The notes under the pieces were generated by a model that did not search any database, had not been told where the DNA came from, and was given only the letters and a program-made list of their open reading frames with translations. This document shows, piece after piece, positions 1 through 4,923 of a DNA stretch of 5,681 nucleotides; within the stretch, counting starts at the first letter, position 1; the number at the start of each line of letters is the position of its first letter. Both the position numbers and the translations under genes were made by a program. The stretch is from the NCBI GenBank assembly GCA_045636125.1, contig JAZTWX010000031.1, positions 1-5,681 on the forward strand, read 5' to 3'. This DNA is from HGM04593 sp045636125 (GTDB lineage: Bacteria; Bacteroidota; Bacteroidia; Bacteroidales; Bacteroidaceae).

Positions 1-72
1 CCGTTCCCGAATTTGCCGCGTAAAGACAACAACGGCGAAAACAAAGCGACCGGAACGCAAAGCTTTGTTTGA
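1..72 (+). CDS. Possible C-terminal tail of a truncated gene
   Basis: Reading frame 1 is open from the window edge to a TGA at 70-72 and gives 23 residues ending in ATGTQSFV. The tail is polar and charged (RKDNNGENK), as in a disordered C-terminus. Its codons (CCG, AAC, GGC, ACC) resemble those of the neighbouring genes. The frame starting at base 2 is also open to a TGA at 77-79 but uses less typical codons (CGA, GTA, ACA). No ATG exists on the minus strand here that would give a competing gene. The stretch is too short to assign any family, and it may not be coding at all. A perfect hairpin begins 28 nt after the stop. Confidence 0.35.
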   Translation, partial: PFPNLPRKDNNGENKATGTQSFV

Positions 73-100
73 ATCGTGAATCTCTGTGCCGGCGTTTTGC

Positions 101-125
101 TGCCCTTTTGCGCGACAAAAGGGCA
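101..125. other. Perfect 10-bp hairpin in intergenic DNA
   Basis: TGCCCTTTTG (101-110) and CAAAAGGGCA (116-125) are exact reverse complements around the 5-nt loop CGCGA. It lies just downstream of the possible gene end at 72, so it could be a transcript-end structure. Neither side has a proper T-run: the plus side continues ATAAAGAG and the minus side GCAAAACG. A classical intrinsic terminator is therefore not supported. The structure itself is certain; its function is not. Confidence 0.6.
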
Positions 126-192
126 ATAAAGAGTTTACTTAAACGAGAGAAGAGCCGAAGAATTACACCGAGGATTTAATAGAAAGCACGTT

Positions 193-253
193 CACTCCCC
201 TCCGTCGCAGCACTGCGTTTGCGCCACTCCCCCTTGATTACAACAAGTGGGAG
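193..253. repeat. Palindromic intergenic element, possible dispersed repeat
   Basis: This segment packs two inverted repeats. CGCAG/CTGCG (206-210/213-217) is separated by 2 nt. CTCCCCCTTG (227-236) faces CAAGTGGGAG (244-253) with one mismatch and a 7-nt spacer. The motif ACTCCCC occurs twice, at 194-200 and 226-232. The texture (ACTCCCC, CCGTCGC, a C-rich arm facing a G-rich arm) is typical of small dispersed palindromic repeats, but only one copy is in the window, so the repeat status is inferred. It sits downstream of the ZIP gene on the minus strand. Confidence 0.35.
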
Positions 254-274
254 AACTTGCAGACATTATAACCC

Positions 275-303
275 AAAAAACAAGTTTTAGAGCCCATCTA
301 AAC
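275..303 (-). terminator. Candidate terminator of the ZIP gene
   Basis: Read on the minus strand, a stem GTTTAGA / TCTAAAAC (one bulged A, loop TGGGC) starts 8 nt after the ZIP stop codon and is followed directly by TTGTTTTTT. Hairpin plus T-run and position fit an intrinsic terminator. The stem is only about 7 bp and AT-rich, so termination may be inefficient. Confidence 0.5.
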
Positions 304-311
304 ACCAAACA

Positions 312-1091
312 CTACCCAATAGTAGCATCGAGCACCATCATAAGCACAAAACCACAAGCAAAACCAATGGTACCCACATTGCTGTGCTCCTCGCCACTCT
401 GCGAGGAAGGAATAAGCTCCTCAATAACAACATAAAGCATTGCGCCGGCAGCAAAGGCAAGCAACAGCGGCATTGCTGCCGACGAACCTTCGAGAAAAAG
501 CAGAGTGCACAGCGCGGCTACAGGCTCCACAAATGCCGAGAGCACGCCCATGAAGAAGGCCTTTGTGCGGCTCTTCCCCTCACTGCGCAAAGGGATAGAG
601 ATTATTGCGCCCTCGGGCACATTCTGCACGGCCATACCAATGGAGAGGGCCAACGCACCGGCAAGGGTGAGGGTGCTGCTGCCGTCGGCAATGCCGGCAA
701 AGACAACTCCCACTGCCATACCCTCGGGGATATTGTGCAGCGCCACGGCTAGCATCATCTTGGTGGAACGTGTTAGTTTAGAGCGTGGGCCCTCGGAGTG
801 TGCGTCCTCGATATGCTGGTGAGGGACAAAGGTGTCAAGAGCAAGCAGAAAGCCCATTCCCACCACGAAGCCAACAATCACCGGCCACGACTGGGAGAGC
901 GAGCCGTCGCCTGCCTGCTCGAGCGCGGGCTGCAGCAGCGACCAGAAGCTGGCGGCCACCATCACCCCCGATGCAAAGCCAAGCATTGCTTTGTTCGCAA
1001 AATCCGATATTTTGTCGCGCACAAGGAATACCATTGCAGCGCCTATTACTGTTCCCATAAACGGGATTATCAGCCCTATTACCTGTTCCAT
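312..1091 (-). CDS. ZIP-family divalent metal (zinc) transporter
   Basis: An inner-membrane ZIP permease of 259 residues, the usual bacterial length, expected to import Zn(II) and possibly Fe, Mn or Cd. Eight hydrophobic segments can be seen at about 4-23, 33-52, 70-88, 113-133, 142-165, 178-199, 206-228 and 239-258. The family signatures are clear: HNIPEG at 119-124 in TM4 and QNVPEG at 156-161 in TM5. FVEP at 187-190 in TM6 places Glu189 33 residues after Gln156, the spacing seen in the BbZIP binuclear site. The TM3-TM4 loop is His-containing (PHQHIEDAH, 90-98), as is common in ZIPs. The TM5 site has Asn157 where BbZIP has Asp. QN rather than HN in TM5 favours the GufA branch over true ZupT, so no symbol is given. 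The gene is monocistronic, with a -7 box upstream and a candidate terminator downstream. Confidence 0.93.
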   Translation of the reverse strand: MEQVIGLIIPFMGTVIGAAMVFLVRDKISDFANKAMLGFASGVMVAASFWSLLQPALEQAGDGSLSQSWPVIVGFVVGMGFLLALDTFVPHQHIEDAHSEGPRSKLTRSTKMMLAVALHNIPEGMAVGVVFAGIADGSSTLTLAGALALSIGMAVQNVPEGAIISIPLRSEGKSRTKAFFMGVLSAFVEPVAALCTLLFLEGSSAAMPLLLAFAAGAMLYVVIEELIPSSQSGEEHSNVGTIGFACGFVLMMVLDATIG

Positions 1092-1119
1092 CTTTTCTTT
1101 CTCTTTGGGTTGTCGGTTG

Positions 1120-1127
1120 CAAATGTA
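1120..1127 (-). promoter_or_regulatory. -7 promoter box of the ZIP gene
   Basis: The minus strand reads TACATTTG, an exact match to the Bacteroidetes -7 consensus TAnnTTTG, followed by GC as is common. No good TTTG -33 element is visible 19-21 bp upstream. Transcription would start near 1113, giving a leader of about 20 nt that is purine-rich before the ATG (AAAGAGAAAGAAAAG). Confidence 0.65.
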
Positions 1128-1145
1128 ATGAGTTTACACCGATTT

Positions 1146-1274
1146 TCATTGTTTGTTTTTCTTTTTTACCCTTTTCTTATAACGGCTTTTGTGGTTTTCG
1201 GTTTTTGGGGATAGCTTCGCAAGGTGGCGGGGCTTAATGTTTTTCGTTAAACCACTTGGTGTTATTCTTGGCAT
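1146..1274 (-). CDS. Doubtful 42-residue, very basic small ORF
   Basis: A minus-strand ATG at 1274-1272 opens 42 codons to a TGA at 1148-1146. The product starts MPRITPSGLTKN and ends KKRVKKKNKQ, with 15 Lys/Arg against a single Glu, no Cys and no hydrophobic segment. It lies between the terminator of the three-gene operon and the ZIP promoter. No Shine-Dalgarno sequence or -7 box was found for it. The basic character may simply reflect the A-rich strand. It matches no ribosomal or nucleoid protein I recognise. It is listed because it is too short for ordinary gene callers; a chance ORF is the likelier explanation. Confidence 0.18.
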   Translation of the reverse strand: MPRITPSGLTKNIKPRHLAKLSPKTENHKSRYKKRVKKKNKQ

Positions 1275-1329
1275 CGGCTTGCCGGCGTTATAACCTTTTA
1301 TTCATAATTTCACACCTTTTCTGCCAGGG

Positions 1330-1365
1330 ATAAAGAAAATCGGGCGATGCAATGCACCGCCCGAT
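1330..1365 (-). terminator. Strong intrinsic terminator of the three-gene operon
   Basis: On the minus strand, ATCGGGCGGTGCA and TGCATCGCCCGAT form a GC-rich stem of about 11 bp with one G-U wobble, followed at once by TTTTCTTTA. It begins 20 nt after the stop of the PqqD-like gene. The plus strand has no T-run after the hairpin, so it serves the minus-strand operon only. Confidence 0.9.
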
Positions 1366-1385
1366 GAACAAGTATAAAGGAAAAT

Positions 1386-1658
1386 TTACTCCTCAATAAG
1401 CCCCATTTCGCTCCAGCATTCGGCTATCTTGCCGCAATCCTCACGCGCTATGGGCTCCTCAACCTCATATTCATTCAAAAGTAATTCCACCATATTGTCG
1501 ATGGTGAAGCTGCCGAGCGCGCTGCACTCCTTCCATAAATAGGCTGCTGTCTCGTTAAGGCTTATGATTTTGCTGAAGTCGACATTCTCTATGCCGGTGG
1601 GAACAATGATGTGTTCGCCACACACGCACTGTAGTTCAAATCCGTTTTTAATTTTCAT
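1386..1658 (-). CDS. PqqD-like (RRE-fold) protein
   Basis: A soluble 90-residue protein, the usual size of stand-alone PqqD domains. The diagnostic block is LNETAAYLW (34-42), followed by a helix-rich stretch with VELLLNEYEVEEPIARED (57-74) and the ending MGLIEE. This is the winged-helix layout of the RiPP recognition element that binds leader peptides in PQQ, lasso-peptide and related systems. An N-terminal CVCGE (11-15) has two cysteines, not enough for a metal site by itself. The start ATG follows the peptidase stop by 4 nt (TAG AGAT ATG), so the two are co-translated in one operon. No pqq genes are present, so PQQ synthesis is not implied. The likely role is binding a peptide or protein substrate for the neighbouring peptidase and kinase; that substrate is not identified. 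Confidence 0.85.
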   Translation of the reverse strand: MKIKNGFELQCVCGEHIIVPTGIENVDFSKIISLNETAAYLWKECSALGSFTIDNMVELLLNEYEVEEPIAREDCGKIAECWSEMGLIEE

Positions 1659-1662
1659 ATCT

Positions 1663-2139
1663 CTAAAATATTTTCATTATTATTCTGTGGTAAAAGCCCA
1701 AAAGGTAGCGGCGCAGGGGGCGCAGGAACATCCACGCGGCCGAGTAGGTGCGCCACAGGCGGCTGTCGGTGCTTATGCGCTTGCCTTTGCGTATGAAGGC
1801 GGTGGCTGTGCCCACTATGTCGTTGCGCCCGAATGTTTCGGTGTGGGTGTTGGGGTTGCCGTCGCCCTGCATTGTTATGGTGTCGCCGTCGATGGCTATT
1901 ATGCGGTGAAGGGCGTATGTGCGGGGGCGTATTTCGGCAAGCACCACTTGCCCCACGCGGGGCTCAAGGGGCGGAACAAGCTCCACCTGGTCGCGCCCGT
2001 CGCCTATGAGGGGGTGCATACTGCGGCCGTGCACGGTGAAGGTGACGCTTTTGCGCCCCTGCTCACGGAACATTCGCACAACCTCTTGCATAAAGGCGTG
2101 GTTCTCTATCTTTATCTGTTTGCTTGCTCGCTGTTCCAT
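1663..2139 (-). CDS. S24/S26-family serine peptidase
   Basis: A 158-residue protein of the signal-peptidase/LexA-like S24/S26 superfamily. HGRSMHPLI (37-45) is the nucleophile box, with Ser40 (codon AGT at 2022-2020). LHRIIAIDGD (77-86) is the second conserved box, where His78 stands in the place of the usual general-base Lys; GDGN (92-95) matches the third box, with Asp93 a possible third residue. A Ser-His arrangement is that of the S26B (eukaryotic/archaeal) type rather than bacterial LepB. No clear N-terminal membrane anchor exists; only the C-terminal part (about 136-158, WMFLRPLRRYLLGFYHRII) is hydrophobic-basic and could touch the membrane. Its ATG overlaps the stop of the upstream kinase gene (TAATG), so translation is coupled. 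No LexA-type DNA-binding domain is present. It probably cleaves a substrate shared with its operon partners. Confidence 0.82.
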   Translation of the reverse strand: MEQRASKQIKIENHAFMQEVVRMFREQGRKSVTFTVHGRSMHPLIGDGRDQVELVPPLEPRVGQVVLAEIRPRTYALHRIIAIDGDTITMQGDGNPNTHTETFGRNDIVGTATAFIRKGKRISTDSRLWRTYSAAWMFLRPLRRYLLGFYHRIIMKIF

Positions 2140-3020
2140 TATAGCCCGAAGGTGTTGCTCGAGATTTGTGCGGCTTCTGCGTCGGGGCGACAGCCGAGGG
2201 TGTACACGGGTATTTTACTCAACACCTTGCTCACGGTGTTGCATACCTTTAGATGTATATCTTTGTCGAATTTCATTGTGGAGGTGGAGCTTAACAGTAT
2301 GCCGAACGCTGTGGGTATGCTCTCGCGGCGTATGTTGTTCTCCTTTTCCTGCTCAATGGCTGCAAAGCCGCCAATGGGGTAGTGCACGTTCTTGTAGATG
2401 GGGCGTTTGCCGCTCCAGGGTGAACCGTACACGGTGGGGGTGCCGTCGGGTGCGATGCGAATAATGGGGTTGTCGTCGTTTATGAGGGTGCTGCCGGCAA
2501 TGTGCTCTACCCACAGGTCGCTGTGGGTGCTCTTGCCTTGCCCGCTCTTTCCCAGGAACATATAGGCCTTGCCGCCGTTCTCCACGGTAGATGAGTGCAT
2601 AAGCAGCGTGTCGTGCCCGGCTGTGCTCATAGTGAAGATGAGCATTGCTGCGTTTGAAAGGCCGAAGAGCTGCAGGCTCTCGTCGCCACGGGTGGCAACG
2701 GTGAAGTTCTTGTATTCGGCGTCGCTCTCTATGAACGCTGCGGGGGCGTTGTCGTTGATAATGAGAACCTGATATGCGCCGTTGCTCTGCCTGTACACCT
2801 CAAAAGTGGCCGATGGGCAGGGGAATGTGCCTACACGGTTGCCTTGCCACGATGGTATTATGCTGTTGTCGACATTTATGGTGAACAGCGGCTCGCCTGT
2901 TTCGTCTACCTTGAACGGCTCCATTGTGGGGAATTTTTCGGCAATGTTGCCGCCCTTCATTGTAATTCTTATGGGGTGCCCGCCCACAATGTAGTTTGCA
3001 GTGGTGGTTTGTTGTTGCAT
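2139..3020 (-). CDS. HPr kinase-like P-loop protein (HprK-related)
   Basis: A 293-residue protein whose C-terminal half has the HprK/PEP-carboxykinase-like fold. From the chosen start, the P-loop GKSGQGKST lies at 157-165, preceded by LLMHSS (139-144, HprK-like conserved His). INDDNP (180-185) supplies the Asp pair expected for Mg2+, and YGSPWSGK (198-205) and CRPDAEAA (277-284) are typical of the HprK-related kinases of peptide-modification loci. The N-terminal half (about 1-130) is not recognised. It is not true HprK: there is no HPr gene nearby and the N-domain differs. A longer frame begins at 3065, but the probable -7 box at 3059-3052 lies inside that extension, so the ATG at 3020 is preferred. 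First gene of a three-gene operon; its stop overlaps the peptidase ATG. It likely phosphorylates a protein or peptide; the target is unknown. Confidence 0.82.
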   Translation of the reverse strand: MQQQTTTANYIVGGHPIRITMKGGNIAEKFPTMEPFKVDETGEPLFTINVDNSIIPSWQGNRVGTFPCPSATFEVYRQSNGAYQVLIINDNAPAAFIESDAEYKNFTVATRGDESLQLFGLSNAAMLIFTMSTAGHDTLLMHSSTVENGGKAYMFLGKSGQGKSTHSDLWVEHIAGSTLINDDNPIIRIAPDGTPTVYGSPWSGKRPIYKNVHYPIGGFAAIEQEKENNIRRESIPTAFGILLSSTSTMKFDKDIHLKVCNTVSKVLSKIPVYTLGCRPDAEAAQISSNTFGL

Positions 3021-3051
3021 ATTATTGTTCTCTGTTCTTTGGAATTTAGGT

Positions 3052-3059
3052 CGAAGGTA
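3052..3059 (-). promoter_or_regulatory. Probable -7 box of the kinase-peptidase-PqqD operon
   Basis: The minus strand reads TACCTTCG, one mismatch from TAnnTTTG. Transcription would start near 3046, leaving a leader of about 26 nt before the ATG at 3020. No TTTG -33 element is found at the right spacing. The weak match suggests low basal expression or a need for an activator. Confidence 0.45.
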
Positions 3060-3172
3060 CAACAAAAAAATGATAATTCATTGCTCGGCCGCGCTTTTCT
3101 GCTGTTGCGTTGCTATTTGTGACGGCGGGTTTTTCAAAAAATGGGTTTGCGGGCTCATCAAATGTCTCTTTT

Positions 3173-3204
3173 TTTCGTAAAATTGTTGGTTTTTGTTAAC
3201 TTTG
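3173..3204 (+). promoter_or_regulatory. folP-cdaA promoter
   Basis: TAACTTTG at 3197-3204 is an exact Bacteroidetes -7 box, followed by CG. TTTC at 3173-3176 stands 20 bp upstream as a one-mismatch -33 element. The start of transcription would fall at about 3209-3212, on top of the preferred folP ATG at 3211, so the mRNA may be leaderless or nearly so. Confidence 0.75.
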
Positions 3205-3210
3205 CGCTAT

Positions 3211-4059
3211 ATGAATTGTACTATAAATATAAAAGGAAAGCTGCTGGCGATGGATACTCCGCTTGTGATGGGTATCCTCAATGTCACGCCCGACTCTTTC
3301 TACTCCGCCTCGCGCGTGCAGGGTGGTGATGAGTTTGTTGCGGCGGCGGCCGAAATGCTTTCCTGTGGTGCTGCGGTGCTCGATGTGGGTGCCTGCTCCA
3401 CACGTCCCTCGGGCGAGCCTGTCTCGGAAGAGGAGGAACTTGCACGCCTTCACTCGGCCCTTTCGTTGCTCGACACTCATTTCCCCGATGCGGTGGTGTC
3501 GGTCGATACCTTCCGCGGTCGTGTGGCTATGGAGTGTGTGCGCAACCACAATGTTTCTATAATAAACGACGTGTCGGGCTGGGAGTGGGACAGTGCAATG
3601 TTCGATGCTGTTGCTGCTCTCAATGTGCCTTATGTTCTCACTCACTCGGTGGGGTGGGCAGGCGGTGAGGCGCACTACGACTCGTTCCTGCGCGATGTTC
3701 TTGCGTCGCTGTCGCGGAAGATGTGGCAGCTGCGCAGCGCGGGCGTTAAGGATGTTATTGTGGACCCGGGTTTCGGCTTCGGTAAAACGGTGGAGCAGAA
3801 CTATGCGATGCTCGCCGCGTTGCCCGAGTTTGAAATCCTCGAAGCGCCACTGCTTGTGGGCGTTTCGCGCAAGTCCATGATAACAAAACTCCTCGATATC
3901 ACCCCCGCCGAGGCTCTTGCTCCCACAACGGCTGTCAATATGGCGGCGCTTATGGGTGGTGCCAATATACTGCGCGTGCACGATGTGAAAGAGGCGGTGC
4001 AGGCGGTGAAGCTCTACGAGGCTATGGCGGCTGCGCGGGCAAAAGGCGAAAATGTGTAG
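3211..4059 (+). CDS. folP: Dihydropteroate synthase
   Basis: A cytosolic TIM-barrel enzyme that condenses 6-hydroxymethyl-dihydropterin diphosphate with p-aminobenzoate to give dihydropteroate in folate synthesis; it is the sulfonamide target. At 282 residues it has the usual length. Motifs from the chosen start: MGILNVTPDSF (20-30), DVGACSTRPS (58-67), SVDTF (97-101), NDVSG (119-123), DPGFGFGKT (185-193), GVSRKS (217-222) and RVHDV (255-259). The start at 3211 gives MNCTINIKGKLL, matching the N-terminus of Bacteroidetes homologues. A start at 3193 would lie inside the promoter, while the ATG at 3250 has a GGAAAG 9 nt upstream but would drop the first strand. Odd point: after YVL the usual MHMxGxPxTM block is replaced by THSVGWAGGEAHYD (144-157). 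No Phe-Gly insertion of the sul type is seen. cdaA follows 32 nt downstream. Confidence 0.96.
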   Translation: MNCTINIKGKLLAMDTPLVMGILNVTPDSFYSASRVQGGDEFVAAAAEMLSCGAAVLDVGACSTRPSGEPVSEEEELARLHSALSLLDTHFPDAVVSVDTFRGRVAMECVRNHNVSIINDVSGWEWDSAMFDAVAALNVPYVLTHSVGWAGGEAHYDSFLRDVLASLSRKMWQLRSAGVKDVIVDPGFGFGKTVEQNYAMLAALPEFEILEAPLLVGVSRKSMITKLLDITPAEALAPTTAVNMAALMGGANILRVHDVKEAVQAVKLYEAMAAARAKGENV

Positions 4060-4091
4060 TTATACCTTATTATATATAATATATAGAGAAT

Positions 4092-4847
4092 ATGTTTTTC
4101 GATTTTTCAATAAAGGACTTTGTCGATATTGTTCTGGTGGGTCTGCTTCTTTACTATTTCTATAAGGTGATGAAGGAGTCGGGCACGCTCAACATCTTTT
4201 CGGGAATTCTCATCTTCATCCTTTTGTGGGTGTTCGTTTCCCGTGTATTGCAGATGAAACTGCTCGGTTCAATCTTCGACCAGTTGATGAGCGTGGGAGT
4301 GCTTGCGCTTATAATAATTTTCCAGGACGAGATACGCCGCTTCTTCAAGAACGTGGGCTCGCACCGTCATTTTAGAATGTTGGCTAATTTTTTCTCCCGC
4401 AAAGGCCCCGCCGAGGAGACATCGGCAGTGCTTCCCATTGTAATGGCTTGTATGAGTTTGAGCCAGCAGAAAATGGGCGCGCTCATTGTGATTGAGAAGA
4501 ACGAGAGCCTCGACGAGTATGTGAAAACGGGTGAAAGGGTAGATGCAAACATAAATCAGCGTCTCATTGAGGCTGTTTTTTTCAAGAACGCTCCCCTGCA
4601 CGACGGCGCGATGATAATAAAAAACAACCGTGTCGTTGCGGCGCAATGTATTCTCCCCGTTTCGCACAACCAGAATATTCCCAAAAAACTGGGGTTGCGC
4701 CACCGCTCGGCAATGGGTATTTCCGAAAAAACCGACGCAATTGTGATAGTGGTATCCGAGGAGACCGGTGGAATTTCGGTTGCGGTGAACGGAAAATTCA
4801 AGCTCGGCTTGAACGCGCAACAGCTCGAAAGCATACTTTCTAAATGA
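4092..4847 (+). CDS. cdaA: Membrane-bound diadenylate cyclase
   Basis: Makes the second messenger c-di-AMP from two ATP molecules. The 251-residue protein has the CdaA/DacA layout: three membrane segments at about 11-28, 35-52 and 64-78, a basic linker with FQDEIRRFF (77-85), then a DisA_N cyclase domain from about 110. Catalytic motifs are intact: GALIVIE (129-135), DGA (171-173), RHRSA (203-207) and SEETGGISVA (222-231). The ATG lies 32 nt after the folP stop in an AT-rich spacer (a TTATATATAA palindrome at 4070-4079) and has no strong Shine-Dalgarno sequence. It is probably transcribed from the folP promoter. In Firmicutes cdaA is followed by cdaR and glmM; neither is here, since the unit ends in a terminator. 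The folP-cdaA pairing is familiar in Bacteroidetes. c-di-AMP usually controls K+ and osmolyte balance and envelope stress. Confidence 0.96.
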   Translation: MFFDFSIKDFVDIVLVGLLLYYFYKVMKESGTLNIFSGILIFILLWVFVSRVLQMKLLGSIFDQLMSVGVLALIIIFQDEIRRFFKNVGSHRHFRMLANFFSRKGPAEETSAVLPIVMACMSLSQQKMGALIVIEKNESLDEYVKTGERVDANINQRLIEAVFFKNAPLHDGAMIIKNNRVVAAQCILPVSHNQNIPKKLGLRHRSAMGISEKTDAIVIVVSEETGGISVAVNGKFKLGLNAQQLESILSK

Positions 4848-4874
4848 AAAAATGGCAAAAACTCAACTTTTTTC

Positions 4875-4910
4875 ACTCGCCCGGCGTTTTTTAGTCGGGC
4901 GAGTTTTTTG
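4875..4910 (+). terminator. Intrinsic terminator of folP-cdaA
   Basis: ACTCGCCCG (4875-4883) and CGGGCGAGT (4896-4904) form a perfect 9-bp GC-rich stem with a 12-nt T-rich loop, followed by TTTTTG. It starts 27 nt after the cdaA stop and separates this unit from the rRNA promoter. Confidence 0.93.
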
Positions 4911-4923
4911 TTGACTATAGGCG

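Larger units (their letters stand above)
73..311. other. Intergenic stretch without a convincing gene
   Basis: Apart from the two palindromic elements and the candidate ZIP terminator listed separately, I see no gene here. A 24-codon minus-strand ORF from 266 is cysteine-containing but short and unsupported. The plus-strand ORF at 247-435 overlaps the ZIP gene antisense and has no family features. Confidence 0.6.

Noticed and set aside
284..293. GTTTTAGAGC, like the start of a Cas9-type CRISPR repeat
   Set aside because: Single occurrence with no second repeat, no spacer pattern and no cas gene; it is better explained as part of the ZIP terminator stem.
384..1214. Several plus-strand ORFs opposite the ZIP gene
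   Set aside because: All are antisense to a gene with intact ZIP motifs and eight membrane segments; none shows a family signature.
1386..1658. PQQ biosynthesis locus
   Set aside because: Only a PqqD-like domain is present; PqqA, B, C and E are absent and the operon partners are a peptidase and a kinase.
1564..2382. 272-residue plus-strand ORF
   Set aside because: It is antisense to the PqqD, peptidase and kinase genes. Its translation has no family motifs, and the minus-strand frames carry clear conserved motifs.
2139..3020. True HPr kinase/phosphorylase of carbon catabolite control
   Set aside because: The N-terminal half differs, no HPr gene is near, and the YGSPWSGK and C-terminal motifs fit the HprK-related group instead.
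3196..3981. 261-residue minus-strand ORF
   Set aside because: It is antisense to folP, His/Arg-rich without any domain, while folP has all its catalytic motifs.
4070..4079. TTATATATAA palindrome between folP and cdaA as an operator or promoter
   Set aside because: Simple AT-rich spacer sequence with no TAnnTTTG box or spaced -33 element.
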